A stretch of DNA of 64,000 nucleotides from Nitrosomonas sp. (GCA_016721865.1 JADKHF010000041.1:62001-126000), one strand, 5' to 3'. Positions 1 through 9,739 are shown, counted from the stretch's first letter. A program made the numbers and translations. The notes: generated by a model not told the origin, from the letters alone.

Positions 1-1679
1 CAGCGTTCAGGATACCTACCAATGACAGATTAGGAAAATCATGCCCTTTGGCAAGCAGTTGTGTGCCAACCAGAATATCCACTTCTTGCGCATGGATCGC
101 TTGCAGAATTTCTTGCCAGGCATTTTTCCGGCGAATGCTATCCCGGTCAACGCGCAGAATCCGTGCTGCTGGAAAATGTGCTGTCAAGGTTTCTTCTACG
201 CGTTGAGTGCCTTGTCCGAAAGGGGCAATATCCTGATTGCCACATTGCGGACAAGCGCGTGGAAAGTTTTCCTGGTGGCCGCAATGGTGACAGCATAGTT
301 TTTTGTCGCGCAAATGAACGACCAGGCGGCTGGAGCAACGCTGGCAAATTGCTGTCCAGGCACAGGATTTGCACAAAAGTACCGGTGCATAGCCGCGCCG
401 GTTGATAAAAACGAGACTCTGGTGTTTTTCTGCCAGACACTTGCCCAATGCTCTGATGAATGGTTCGGATAAGCCTTCCTGGGTTTTATGCAAACGAGTG
501 TCCACACACTGGATTAGCGGCAATGCGGCATTTTTGATAGCGCGGGATTGCAGACGTACACTCCGGTAGCGACCATTGAGCGCGTTGTAATAACTTTCCA
601 ATGAGGGAGTGGCAGAGCCCAATACCACCGGAATGCCGTTTTCTCTGGCACGAAAAATTGCCAGATCGCGTGCGGAATAACGCAATCCATCCTGTTGTTT
701 GAAAGAACTGTCTTGTTCTTCGTCGACGATAACCAATCCCAGATCGGGTAATGGGGTGAAAACAGCAAGGCGTGTGCCCAGTATGATTTTAGCTTGGCCA
801 CATTGTGCCTGTAACCAACCGGTTAGCCGTTCCGTATCGTTGAGCCCGCTATGCCAAACTGACCAAATGGATGGCGGGGAAACGTGCGCGAAAAACAGCT
901 TCCAGTTGTGGTGTTAAGCTGATTTCTGGAATGAGTATCAGTGCCTGCTTACCATGAGTCAGCACGTGTCCAATGATTCTGAGATAGACCTCGGTTTTAC
1001 CGCTGCCGGTAACGCCGTGCAGCAACCAGGTATTGAATTGCTTGGTGTCAGTTGTAATGGCGTTAACAGCAATTTCCTGCTCGGCGGTCAACATTGGGAT
1101 TTTTACAACCTTTGTCACCGTAGTAGGTGTGGGCATTGCCAACAACCATTTCAGTTGTATCCATTCCTGTAACAACTTGACAGCGCGCGGCGAGATTTGA
1201 TTTGCCTGGTGACTGGTTAGCACCGTCATGTGATGGAATTCGGTGAGTAAACGGCGGGCTATGCGCTGACGTGCTGGAATACTGGATAGTTCAATTTGTC
1301 TACCTGTTTCGGTAAGGCTGTATTGAAGATTGTTCGAAGATTCTTTCAATTTGACCGGTTTGTTGCTACGCAACTTGACGGGTAAGCCGTTCATGATAAC
1401 CATGCCAAGCGGGTGATGATAATACTGGCTGCAAAAATTAAATAAGTCTAGCAATGCAGCCGGTAGGGGTTCGATCTCCCTGAAAATACACTGCGCTGAT
1501 TTAAGTTTTTTAGCAGGGATTTGAGTTTCAGAACAAACTGCGATGATGATGCCGGTCATCCGCCTTTTTCCGAAAGGCACGCGAGCGCGTAAGCCGATAT
1601 CGTGTTGGGTTGCGTCATTTGATTGATAATCAAATAATGTGTCGACTGGAACGTTAAGTGCGACACGAATGATAGGCAT
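1..1679 (-). pseudogene. priA: Primosomal replication helicase PriA, 3'-truncated by the window edge and frameshifted
   Basis: PriA is the 3'-to-5' DNA helicase that reloads the replisome at stalled forks. The N-terminal part (start ATG at 1679) carries the DNA-binding region and a Walker A motif, GVTGSGKTEVY, at roughly residue 220, followed by LIPEISLTPQ. The frame stops at 849-851, directly after HLVSLA. One extra G at about 854 explains this: in the shifted frame the protein resumes HSGLNDTERLTGW, then GTRLAVFTPLPDLGL, a DEEQD box, several zinc-binding Cys pairs and VGTQLLAKGHDFPN up to base 1. A usual PriA has about 730 residues, so the C-terminus lies outside the window. Identification is secure. 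The frameshift is seen directly; whether it is real or a base-calling error cannot be told here. Confidence 0.93.
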
Positions 1680-1739
1680 AAGCGATGTTAAGGCAGGTTT
1701 ATCCAGAGCAATTAAAGCGATTTGCTACTTCAAAAAAAT

Positions 1740-1775
1740 TTACTCACCGGTAAATCGGTCAATTCCGGTGAGTAT
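1740..1775 (-). terminator. Rho-independent terminator downstream of the lipoprotein gene
   Basis: An inverted repeat, actcaccgg (1742-1750) and ccggtgagt (1765-1773), forms a 9-bp stem. On the minus strand it is followed by a T-run (the A-run at 1733-1739 on the plus strand). It sits just after the stop codon of the minus-strand lipoprotein gene and before priA, so it most likely ends the lipoprotein transcript. Confidence 0.7.
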
Positions 1776-1797
1776 TTTTAGATTATTAGAAACCTCG

Positions 1798-3222
1798 TTA
1801 TCTGGAGACCCGATAAATCGTTACCGATTCTTCACCTTGCTTGTCGAGTTTTGCGGTATTTCCATCGGAACTAATCGAGAAGCCGATTGCTGTATTATTG
1901 TCCAAATCTGAAAATCCTGCACATCCATTGGTGTTGTACGTAAAACGGGATAAGTTTAGCTTGCTGGCACTTTTGTCATATGTATAGGAAGAAAATTCGA
2001 TACCAGGCTTCCCGCATTTTGCTTGATCTGCCCGCTGCGTAGCGCCAGTCGGGTCAATCATCAGGAATTTACCATTTGGGAAGAAAACCAGGGTTTGTGT
2101 TTTGATTGCATTATCGTCATAGGCCCAAGCACCGACGATACCGGATGCATCGTTATCAATTTTTGCGTAGCGTGTTTCTTTGACTTCTTTTTCTACAACT
2201 TCATTTTCATCGCTCAACTGAATCGGTTTGGCGATATGGAACAGTTCGCCAAATACACTGGTTTCTGCACGTGCTCTTTGCACAATGACAATATCGGAGT
2301 TGATCAACTCAAAGCCATCGGTGCGAACCCGCCGGGTTGGACCAGGATTGGAAAATCCAGCCTTGAGGTTGGTATCAACGGATGGTTTTCCAGTCAGTTT
2401 GAATCCTCGGGTATCAAATTCTTCTGCAACAGCAACGCCATATTCGACACCGGATTGGAAAATGGTACGGCCACCACAAACACGGTTTTCATCACAGGAA
2501 TCATCTGGTCTTGCATCGCCCTGTAAATATTCTCCGCTGCTGTCGGCAGCAACCCGCAGCACGCTGGCCGTAGTGTTGTCGTAGCTAGCCCAGATCTGGG
2601 CGCTGAGAAGAGCAACGCCTTGTGAGAGAAAATGCGTACGGGCTTCTTCGGCTGTCCTGATATTGCCTTCAATGCCACTGGCTTCCATGATGCTTTTTAA
2701 ATTGGCTGAATCGGCGAATGTTTCCGGGTCGTTTTCCAGATTGATTGATGACTTGACAGCAGCGGCTGTTTCACTCGAAATGGCGATGCCGTTTGAAAGA
2801 TCGCTATCGGAATCCAGAGATTGTAGAAGAACTAGCAGATTCTGTAATTTATTGTCACTGCCGCTGGCTAATTCAATCGGTGTCACTATTTGTGAACCCG
2901 GAATATTACCCAGTGTCAAACCACCCAGTTTGAATTCGATTTTGTCACCGTGATTAAAATTAAAAATCCCTTTATCATCGGTTAAGCCCGATTTGCCGGA
3001 AGATGCAACATAGGACACGCCGGAAACAGGAGAATCAACCAAAATACCAGTTGCTGGGCCCGTTGGCATTTTTCTTGCCGCTGTCGAACTTGCTGATGAT
3101 TTTGACGATGAGGATGCATCGGTTTTTTCACTGCCGCTGTCACAGGCTGCCAGACTAACGATAAATACGGTGGATAATAAATGTATCCATGAATTCTTTC
3201 TTAACGGGTGTGTGGATTTCAT
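1798..3222 (-). CDS. Putative surface lipoprotein of unknown function
   Basis: A 474-residue protein with a lipoprotein signal: basic start, hydrophobic stretch and lipobox SLAAC near residue 27, so it is probably lipid-anchored. A Ser/Lys-rich linker follows, then a domain beginning GILVDSPVSGVSYVASSG and TPIELASGSDNKLQNLL. This arrangement is found in many large bacterial surface lipoproteins, where a modified Ig-like or carboxypeptidase-regulatory-like fold precedes an uncharacterised region. The C-terminal third resembles a beta-rich lipocalin-like module (GAWAYDD, FFPNGKFLMIDPTG), with Cys residues that could form disulfides. No catalytic motif is visible. It is monocistronic, flanked by a terminator downstream and by a non-coding gap upstream. 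Function is not assigned. Confidence 0.8.
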   Translation of the reverse strand: MKSTHPLRKNSWIHLLSTVFIVSLAACDSGSEKTDASSSSKSSASSTAARKMPTGPATGILVDSPVSGVSYVASSGKSGLTDDKGIFNFNHGDKIEFKLGGLTLGNIPGSQIVTPIELASGSDNKLQNLLVLLQSLDSDSDLSNGIAISSETAAAVKSSINLENDPETFADSANLKSIMEASGIEGNIRTAEEARTHFLSQGVALLSAQIWASYDNTTASVLRVAADSSGEYLQGDARPDDSCDENRVCGGRTIFQSGVEYGVAVAEEFDTRGFKLTGKPSVDTNLKAGFSNPGPTRRVRTDGFELINSDIVIVQRARAETSVFGELFHIAKPIQLSDENEVVEKEVKETRYAKIDNDASGIVGAWAYDDNAIKTQTLVFFPNGKFLMIDPTGATQRADQAKCGKPGIEFSSYTYDKSASKLNLSRFTYNTNGCAGFSDLDNNTAIGFSISSDGNTAKLDKQGEESVTIYRVSR

Positions 3223-3370
3223 TAAAGATGCTCTCTTTTTTGATTAATTAAATAATTCAATATTGTACAATTCACATTTTTGTACGCATAACGTGCAAAT
3301 GAATACTAATATTCTACTACCAAGATTGCTATTATAGCGAGGCATTCAATTTTTCATTCCTGACTTGCTT

Positions 3371-3414
3371 AAACTTGCGATTCCCCGTGGTCTTGTCACG
3401 GGGTTGTTTTTTTA
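3371..3414 (+). terminator. Stem-loop with T-run, copy A of a dispersed hairpin
   Basis: ccccgtg (3383-3389) pairs with cacgggg (3397-3403), followed by a T-rich run to 3413. It has the form of an intrinsic terminator, yet no plus-strand gene ends just upstream. The flanking bases and TCTTG loop recur at about 11438 and 12571, so it may be a mobile or repeated hairpin rather than a dedicated terminator. Confidence 0.55.
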
Positions 3415-3485
3415 GGTTTTAAATTTTTGTCTTTTCGTGTATTTTCGCCGCTAATTTTTTTATTCGGGAGATATAAGGTATTTAT

Positions 3486-4592
3486 ATGTCTAACATGGCT
3501 GAGATCTCACAACTGACAGAGATGTCAGTACAGCTCCCCATCGATTGGTACGTGGATCCCAAAATTCTTGAGATTGAGAAACGTATCCTTTTTGATCAGG
3601 GACCTGGCTACGTGGGGCATGAAGTGATGATACCCAATGTTGGGGATTATTATGTACCGGAATGGATGAACAATGCCAAGGTGTTGATACGTAATGCACA
3701 AGGTATTGAATTACTCTCTAATGTTTGCCGTCATCGGCAAGCGCTTTTGCTGAAAGGTAGAAGCAGTACCAAGAGTATTGTTTGTCCTGTTCATCGCTGG
3801 GCTTATGCGCTGGACGGAAAATTGTTGGGCGCGCCGCATTTCAAACAGAATCCTTGCCTTAATCTGGATAAGATGCCACTGCAAAGCTGGAATGGTTTGT
3901 TATTTAATGGTAAACGCAAGGTTTCGCAAGATATGGCTAAACTGAGCGTGCTAAAGGATTTTGATTTTTCCGGTTATCTGCTGGATCGCATTCAAATTGA
4001 TGAATATCAATGTAACTGGAAAACATTTATTGAAGTATATCTGGAAGATTATCATGTCGATCCATTTCATCCAGGTTTGAGTCATTTTGTGGATACCGAA
4101 AAACTCGATTGGGAGTTTGGCGACTGGTATAGTGTGCAAACGATAGCAATTGATAATGCACGCTTTCAGCGGCCAGGCAGCCCGGTTTATGCCAAATGGC
4201 ACGAGCAGGTGCTGCAGCAAACGGAAGGAAAAACGCCGCCGCATGGTGCAATATGGTTGCTTTATTATCCCAATATCATGTTGGAATGGTACCCCCATAC
4301 CTTGGTAATCAGCACAATTCTACCTACCGGGGTTGAAAGTTGCACAAACGTGGTGGAATTTTACTACCCGCAAGAAATTGCATTGTTTGAACGTGATTTT
4401 GTTGAGGCGGAGCAGGATGCCTATAAGGAAACTGCACTCGAAGATGATGAGATCTGCAAGTTGATCACCGCTGGACGGCGTGTATTATACGATCAGAACC
4501 GCAATGAAACGGGTCCGTACCAAATTCCGATGGAAGCAGGGATGGAACATTTTCATCAATTCTTGCAAAGAGAAATCGGACCGCATGTTTGA
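3486..4592 (+). CDS. Rieske-type aromatic-ring-hydroxylating oxygenase, alpha subunit
   Basis: A 368-residue non-haem iron oxygenase of the ring-hydroxylating dioxygenase alpha-subunit superfamily. The Rieske [2Fe-2S] ligands are visible as C81-x-H83 (CRH) and C100-x2-H103 (CPVH). The mononuclear iron motif appears as EDYHVDPFHPG near residue 190. Such proteins take electrons from a reductase and insert oxygen into an aromatic or related substrate, but no reductase, ferredoxin or beta-subunit gene is adjacent, so partner and substrate are unknown. Start ATG 3486 has a purine-rich stretch (gggagat) upstream; a second in-frame ATG lies three codons later. It stands alone between the lipoprotein gene and an EamA transporter on the same strand. 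Confidence 0.85.
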   Translation: MSNMAEISQLTEMSVQLPIDWYVDPKILEIEKRILFDQGPGYVGHEVMIPNVGDYYVPEWMNNAKVLIRNAQGIELLSNVCRHRQALLLKGRSSTKSIVCPVHRWAYALDGKLLGAPHFKQNPCLNLDKMPLQSWNGLLFNGKRKVSQDMAKLSVLKDFDFSGYLLDRIQIDEYQCNWKTFIEVYLEDYHVDPFHPGLSHFVDTEKLDWEFGDWYSVQTIAIDNARFQRPGSPVYAKWHEQVLQQTEGKTPPHGAIWLLYYPNIMLEWYPHTLVISTILPTGVESCTNVVEFYYPQEIALFERDFVEAEQDAYKETALEDDEICKLITAGRRVLYDQNRNETGPYQIPMEAGMEHFHQFLQREIGPHV

Positions 4593-4636
4593 TCGTCGGT
4601 TAACCGCAATTTTTGTATTCTAGGAAGGACCAACGC

Positions 4637-5497
4637 GTGCGATCGCTGTGGATGCTGGTGGCGGCATTTATGTTTGCCTGTATGGGTGTATTGGTCAAAC
4701 TGGGGGCCGCCTATTTTTCCAGTACCGAGCTGGTATTTTACCGCTCGTTGTTTGGTGTCTGGATGACTTATCTGATCCTCCGTTACTATCGCCTCCCGGT
4801 GTGCACGCCGCATTGGCGGATTCACTGTTGGCGAGGAATTACCGGTTTGGTTAGTCTGTTAATGTTTTTTTATTGTCTGACACAATTACCTCTGGCAACG
4901 GCCATTTCATTGAATTATACCTGGCCGCTTTTCGTGGCGTTATTTTCTACGCTGATTCTTAAAGAACATGTACAGTGGCCGTTGATCTGGGCTGTTCTTC
5001 TTGGCTTTGCCGGAATCATTCTGCTGATGCGGCCTACTTTGCCTGAAGATCATTGGGTTGCCAGTCTGATGGGTATGGCTTCGGGTTTTTTTGCAGCAAT
5101 TGCATATATCAATGTCAAGCAACTGGGCAATCTGGGCGAAACGGAATGGCTCGTGGTATTTTATTTCACATTGATCAGTACGCTGATTACCGGGGTAGGG
5201 TTGCTGTTCACGACATTCAATCCGGTTACCTGGCACGGCCTGCTGTTGTTGCTGGGCATCGGTCTGACAGCAACATTGGCACAACTCGCAATGACCCGTG
5301 CTTATCATCAAGGTGTAACGCTGGTCGTGACTTCGCTGGGTTATAGTACTGTATTGTTTTCCAGTATTTGGGGTATCCTGCTGTGGAACGAGCTGTTGTC
5401 ACCCATTGCTTGGCTGGGTATGGGACTGATTATTCTTGGCGGATCGCTTAGCGGCTTTCTGAGTGTCAGGCTGGCTCCGGTTGTTGCACAAAAGTAA
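4637..5497 (+). CDS. EamA-family (drug/metabolite superfamily) transporter
   Basis: An integral membrane protein with about ten predicted hydrophobic helices arranged as two EamA repeats, typical of exporters of amino acids, nucleosides or other metabolites. I place the start at GTG 4637 because AGGAAGG at 4622-4628 sits eight bases upstream; the frame could extend to a TTG at 4613, but that would put the ribosome-binding site inside the gene. The conserved helix signature FYRSLFGVW and the second-repeat ending LGMGLIILGGSLSG are visible. The substrate cannot be read from the sequence. It follows the Rieske oxygenase on the same strand with a gap of about 45 bases and could be co-transcribed. 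Confidence 0.82.
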   Translation: MRSLWMLVAAFMFACMGVLVKLGAAYFSSTELVFYRSLFGVWMTYLILRYYRLPVCTPHWRIHCWRGITGLVSLLMFFYCLTQLPLATAISLNYTWPLFVALFSTLILKEHVQWPLIWAVLLGFAGIILLMRPTLPEDHWVASLMGMASGFFAAIAYINVKQLGNLGETEWLVVFYFTLISTLITGVGLLFTTFNPVTWHGLLLLLGIGLTATLAQLAMTRAYHQGVTLVVTSLGYSTVLFSSIWGILLWNELLSPIAWLGMGLIILGGSLSGFLSVRLAPVVAQK

Positions 5498-5582
5498 CTT
5501 TGCAATCGATCTCCCGGAAGCAAAATTTGCACCATCCCGTTTAATTGCCTATGATGAGCTTGTTATCATTTGAGGTGAAGTC

Positions 5583-5939
5583 ATGATTACTATTCAAAAG
5601 AAAGGCAATCTTGTTATTGTTGCAGTCATTGGTGAATTTACGTTAACGGACTATAACGAATTTGAACAGCAGGTGCTTTACCAGCCGCACTTTGAAGGCA
5701 AAACAAACCTTTTATTTGATTGGCGCGACATGCTGGATTACACTGTTGATGTAGCTTGGGAAGAAATCAAGTTCATGCGCGATCACGGCAGTGAGTTCAA
5801 TCGGGTGGCTATCGTTACTGATGACGAATGGCAAGCGTGGGGCGCTTGGGTTTCTAATCTATTTACTAATGCTAACGTATTGGTGTTCCATAATTATGAA
5901 GAAGCCGAGGAATGGGCGTCTGACAACGTGAATAGTTGA
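5583..5939 (+). CDS. SpoIIAA-like / STAS-SEC14 superfamily small protein
   Basis: A 118-residue soluble protein matching the SpoIIAA-like family (PF11964 type). It begins with the beta-strand motif GNLVIVAVIGEFTLTDYNEF and has the central NLLFDWRDMLDYT followed by RVAIVTDDEWQAWGAW. Family members have an anti-sigma-antagonist/CRAL-TRIO-like fold, probably binding a lipid or protein partner, and are generally uncharacterised. A weak GAGGTGAAG ribosome-binding site precedes ATG 5583. It is preceded by a membrane transporter and followed by two membrane-protein genes on the same strand, which suggests an envelope-related role; this is an inference. Confidence 0.75.
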   Translation: MITIQKKGNLVIVAVIGEFTLTDYNEFEQQVLYQPHFEGKTNLLFDWRDMLDYTVDVAWEEIKFMRDHGSEFNRVAIVTDDEWQAWGAWVSNLFTNANVLVFHNYEEAEEWASDNVNS

Positions 5940-6053
5940 CGCGCAGAGCATAATTGCTGAATGATGCCGTGTCAAAGCGTTACACCGCAGTTACAGCCTA
6001 TTCGGTTTCGATAGTTCAATCATTTTCAAGTGTAAACCGGCAAGAAAAATCAC

Positions 6054-6538
6054 ATGGACGAATTTGTTTTAGCTAGAGTACTGCATGTTCTGGGTGTAGT
6101 GCTTTGGATTGGCGGTGTCGCTATGGTAACCACCGTATTATTGCCCACCTTGGCGCGCATGCAATCCCCTGCGGAAGCGATGGAATTTTTGCTCGATTCA
6201 GACAACGATTTGCTGCACAAGCCCGTGCTTCCACATTAATCGTGGGTTTGAGCGGGTTTTATATGGTGTATTTACTGGATGCCTGGCAGCGTTTCACGCA
6301 ATGGCAATATTGGTGGATGCACACGATGGTGTTGATCTGGCTGTTGTTTAGTGTGATGTTGTTTGTCATGGAACCGCGCGGCCGCCGCAACCTGGCTGCC
6401 GCACCGGCGCAGAAAGATATTTCTGCAGAAACATTTATCAGCATTCAGCGCAAGCATCTGTTTTTATTAATTATGAGCTTGATCACCATTGCCGGTGCAG
6501 TGGCGGGTAGTCATGGCTGGTTGATAGCCGGAAGCTGA
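6054..6538 (+). pseudogene. CopD-like membrane protein, frameshifted
   Basis: The first 61-codon frame (VLHVLGVVLWIGGVAMV, LLPTLARM) breaks after EAMEFLL, and the remainder (FARFRQRFAAQARASTLIVG, then three hydrophobic segments ending GSHGWLIAGS) lies in another frame. Adding one T to the T5 run at 6186-6190 restores a single 161-residue protein with four membrane helices. The N-terminal helix with a conserved His resembles CopD-family and related small membrane proteins. Function is unknown. It ends two bases before the next gene (sirB-like), so the two are probably one transcript. Confidence 0.7.
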
Positions 6539-6540
6539 GC

Positions 6541-6921
6541 ATGAGTTACGCAGTGCTAAAACTGATACATGTCGTCAGCGTTATCATAAGTTATACGTTG
6601 TTCTTCCTGCGTGGTGTCTGGTTAATGCAGGATTCGGACAAGCTGCGCCAGCGCTGGGTAAAAATCCTGCCGCATGTCGTGGATACCATTCTGCTGACCA
6701 GCGCAATTGTATTGGCAATGACTATTCAGCAAAATCCGCTCGATAATTCCTGGTTAACTGCCAAAGTAGCTGGTTTGCTACTCTATATTGGTCTTGGCAT
6801 GATAGCGATACGCTTCGGTAAAACCCGGAGAATAAGAGTCGTGGCCTGGATTGCAGCACAGTGCGTGTTTATCTATATCGTACTAGTTGCCCTGACCAGA
6901 AGCCCGGTATTAGGTCTCTGA
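6541..6921 (+). CDS. SirB2-family membrane protein
   Basis: A 126-residue protein with four hydrophobic helices and the SirB family hallmarks: LIHVVSVIISYTLFFLRG at the start, RWVKILPHVVDTILLTSA in the middle and KTRRIRVVAWIAA near the end. SirB was first named from an effect on invasion-gene expression in Salmonella, but its molecular role is not established; it is widespread in Proteobacteria that lack virulence systems. Start ATG 6541 follows the previous stop after two bases, which indicates translational coupling. Confidence 0.85.
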   Translation: MSYAVLKLIHVVSVIISYTLFFLRGVWLMQDSDKLRQRWVKILPHVVDTILLTSAIVLAMTIQQNPLDNSWLTAKVAGLLLYIGLGMIAIRFGKTRRIRVVAWIAAQCVFIYIVLVALTRSPVLGL

Positions 6922-6961
6922 TCATAACGCTGGCAGGATTTGCAAAATATCCTACAATCCG

Positions 6962-7474
6962 ATGGATTTCTCCCATTTTCGACTTGAAAAAGCCGGCCAA
7001 GATCAAGCGCTGGCGATAGCTGATCTGGTTAATCTTACTTACCGCGGGGAAACCGGCTGGACCAGGGAAACACATATTATCCAGGGCGACAGAACCAATC
7101 GGCAGGAAGTAGAAATTGCCATGTCTAATCCCGATGCGCATTTCTTTATTGTCAATCAACCGCAAAACATGGCTTCGTGCATCTACGTTGCCAAAGAAAA
7201 AGATTATGGGTATATCGGTTTTTTCTCAGTTCACCCCAGTCTGCAAGGAAAAGGACTTGGCAAGTATATGCTTGAGCAGGCGGAAAACTTTGCTTTACAT
7301 GCTATGGGCGTGCACAAGTTTGTTATGTTCGTGGTTTCGCAGCGCCCGGAACTGATCGCTTTTTATCAGCGCAGAGGGTACTGCCGTACCGGGCAGGTTG
7401 AAACCTACCCAGCGTATCTCGGTGTGCCAAAAATCAGCGGCCTGACGATTGAATATTTGCAGAAAATCATTTAA
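6962..7474 (+). CDS. GNAT-family N-acetyltransferase
   Basis: A 170-residue protein with the GNAT acetyl-CoA-binding signature. The pyrophosphate-binding loop is visible as HPSLQGKGLGKYML (Q/R-x-x-G-x-G/A pattern), followed by the helix QAENFALHAMGV and the strand motif ELIAFYQRRGYCRTG. These enzymes transfer an acetyl group to an amine; the substrate here is unknown. The stop codon TAA (7472-7474) runs directly into the terminal repeat of the 162-bp MITE-like element, so the element lies immediately behind the gene and may even supply the stop codon. Confidence 0.82.
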   Translation: MDFSHFRLEKAGQDQALAIADLVNLTYRGETGWTRETHIIQGDRTNRQEVEIAMSNPDAHFFIVNQPQNMASCIYVAKEKDYGYIGFFSVHPSLQGKGLGKYMLEQAENFALHAMGVHKFVMFVVSQRPELIAFYQRRGYCRTGQVETYPAYLGVPKISGLTIEYLQKII

Positions 7475-7635
7475 CCCGGATATTGCATGAGTTGCACACA
7501 CACTCACTTGTCTCTTGATTCCACAAGGGATTTGTCTCAGTCAGGGGTATGAATAACCGTACCGATTCTTCGAAAAATTCCTTGTGAAACAAATATCATG
7601 CGTGAGCATCGTGCGAATTCATGCAATATCCTGGC
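7474..7635. mobile_element. MITE-like repeat, copy 1 (162 bp)
   Basis: Begins acccggatattgcatgag and ends atgcaatatcctggc; the outer ends are inverted repeats of about 20 bases, slightly degenerate on the right. An inner inverted repeat (cacaagggattt ... aaattccttgtg) nests inside. Copies of the same length lie at 11229-11390 and 38151-38312. No transposase is encoded. It abuts the GNAT stop codon on the left and an IS91-family remnant on the right. Confidence 0.85.
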
Positions 7636-7639
7636 TGGG

Positions 7640-7850
7640 CCTTCTGTGCGTATCAATTGGGTGGCGTTTGATCAAGCGGGCGTTTGAGATCGACATTGCG
7701 CGCTGCCCGCAGTGTGGCAGGAATATGAAAATCATCGCCGCCATCCTGGAGAGAGCGTCAATCATTAAAATTCTTGAGAATCTCGGTTTACCTGATCGGG
7801 GGCAACCACGATCACCTGGGAATGTGCATGGACTTTCCGATCCCAGTTGA
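7640..7850 (+). pseudogene. C-terminal remnant of an IS91-family transposase
   Basis: About 65 codons read RLIKRAFEIDIARCPQCG, then MKIIAAILERASIIKILENLGL, the recognisable C-terminal tail of IS91-type (Y2) transposases, including the CPxCG zinc pair. The rest of the transposase is absent. The left junction coincides with MITE copy 1, whose right end is degenerate here. It is a dead fragment; identification rests on the tail motif and is moderately strong. Confidence 0.65.
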
Positions 7851-8080
7851 TCTCGGCTATTTTTTTCAGCCCTCTTCGTGATTGAGCTGTGCGTATTGCT
7901 TGGGCGCCTTTCACTTAATCAGCATAAAACGATAAAAATAAAACGGGCGGATACAAATTTCTTGAATTTCTGATTGATTGTCAGTGTGTTTGACACTTCA
8001 ACCCCATTCCAGTACTTTCATCGCACTATTAAAAAGTGCGTTTATTTTTCCTATACGCTGATATTTAAGGGCCTCGAAAT

Positions 8081-9525
8081 ATGGTTACCAAAAAAGATAG
8101 CTATTCTTTCTTATTGTTTCTCCCTTCTTTTTTCTTGGTTGCTTATTTTTCATATATATGGAGGGACTATCAACTAGATGATGCGTTGATCTATTTGCGT
8201 TACATAAAGAACTTTCAGGAAGGCCATGGGCTGGTCTATAACCGGGAGATAAATTTAATGGACTAACGTCGCCGCTTTTTACATACACAATACTTGCCGG
8301 ATCGTTTTTAATAAAAAACCTGCAAATTCTGACTGTTACGATATCAGCCATTTTCTTGGTGGCTGCATCTTTTTTTGCAGGAAAGCTCTTTTCAAAAACA
8401 AAATATGGAGAGGCATTTACGGCGCTTATGGTTGTCAGTTTTGGATATTTTTATTCGACATTTGGAATGGAGACGCCCTTATTTCTGATGCTAATCGCCC
8501 TCTCCCTCTATCTCTATAAAATACAATCGGACTATTTTATCATCTCCTTGGCGCTCCTAATAATCACAAGGAATGAAGGAGTTTTTTTAGCGGCTCCGAT
8601 GGTAATTGACTACCTTATCCGCTATAAGAAAATTCCCGGCTTGAAAATTACCGTCATAGGGCTTGTTATTTTTCTTGCGCCATTTATATTTAATTTTTTT
8701 TACTACGGCGACTTTCTGCCTGCAACAGCAAATGCAAAAATTGGGCAGGGAAAATCAGGTTACTGGGGTAAGGACTGGATCTTTTTCGATGTCAAATATC
8801 TGTACAGTTCGGTTTTTTCTGGAAAAAAATATGTTGCAGCATCTCTACTAACAATCTCCATCTATGGCGCTTTTGTTGTTCTTAAAGAGAAGATTGCAAT
8901 TATTTCAATTGCATTCATAGGCCTATTATTAGCATTCTATGGCGGTTTAAATATACCCAATTACCATTGGTACTATGCTCCATTTTTCTTTTTGGCCTAA
9001 TATTTTCCTGCTATGGACTTGAGAGAATTTTTCAAAATTATGGAAATATGATTGGCCAAGTGATCAAACTTTCCTTAGTCTGGTGTTGGTGGTTTTGGTT
9101 TGTTTTTTTACGCCCAAACAACCTCCATGAAAGGGCAGGGGCGTCATGAAGACTATGCAAGTATAGGAAGTTGGCTAAAAGAGAATACTAACATCAACTC
9201 ATCAGTTGCTATGGTTGAAATTGGCACTGTCGGTTGGTACGCCGACAGGTATATTATTGATATCTTGGGATTAACTAATAAATATAATGCCGACTATATT
9301 GCTGACAGTGACGTTGTTAGCTGGCTGAGCAAATATCAGCCCGATTATATCCTGAGGCATGAGCCGCGGTGGGTTCATGAGGGAGCCACAGAATACCTGG
9401 AACGTGAAGGCATATACACCTCCGTATCAAGTTTTAATTTCCCTGGATATGTCCTGTTGGAAAATTCCGGTAAATATACTGATGCGCAGATTTCAGAGAT
9501 ACCTTCGGTAATCAAGAAGAATTGA
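8081..9525 (+). pseudogene. GT-C-type membrane glycosyltransferase, broken by three frameshifts
   Basis: A multi-helix membrane protein, about 480 residues when rejoined. The N-terminus carries the acidic pair and loop typical of GT-C enzymes such as arabinofuranosyl- or mannosyltransferase-like families: QLDDALIYLRYIKNF, then GHGLVYN. One missing C at 8242-8243 restores NPGDKFNGLTSPLF. One missing T in the run at 8989-8993 restores FFFFGLIFSCYGLE. A third shift near 9085 joins the helix to MKGQGRHEDYASIGSWLKEN and the periplasmic C-terminal domain. These enzymes use polyprenyl-phosphate sugars at the membrane. The segment is visibly richer in A+T than its neighbours and is bracketed by IS remnants, suggesting acquisition by transfer. 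The acceptor is unknown. Confidence 0.7.
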
Positions 9526-9551
9526 AGTATCGCAAAACTGGACAGGTTGTT

Positions 9552-9620
9552 AAGCTCTGTTATGGACACCATAGAGGATCATAACCATGAGCAAAAGAAA
9601 CGTACACAAAGAAAATCAAT
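9552..9620 (+). mobile_element. Possible IS3-type left-end remnant
   Basis: tatggacacc followed by a ribosome-binding-like agaggat and ATG AGC AAA AGA AAC (ATG at 9587) looks like the left end and first codons of an IS3-family orfA. The frame is lost immediately afterwards. It is a short, weak call based on arrangement only. The rest of 9620-9690 shows nothing else recognisable. Confidence 0.3.
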
Positions 9621-9698
9621 GGGGTCAGAGATTCATTAAGTGTACATTAGCTGAAATTAAATGGGATGAGTCAGCAGTTATCTAAGATATTATTCAAT

Positions 9699-9739
9699 CC
9701 AGATTTTCCATTAGGAAAATTTTCTAATGGAAAATCTGG
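9699..9739. repeat. Perfect 16-bp inverted repeat (hairpin)
   Basis: ccagattttccattag (9699-9714) and ctaatggaaaatctgg (9724-9739) are exact inverted repeats around a nine-base loop that is itself nearly self-complementary. It lies about 135 bases beyond the aminotransferase stop on the minus strand. No T-run follows the stem, so a terminator role is uncertain; it may instead be part of the surrounding mobile-element debris. Confidence 0.6.

Noticed and set aside
2023..2526. A 167-codon gene opposite the surface lipoprotein
   Set aside because: Lies entirely antisense to a clear lipoprotein gene with a signal peptide; no ribosome-binding site or domain.
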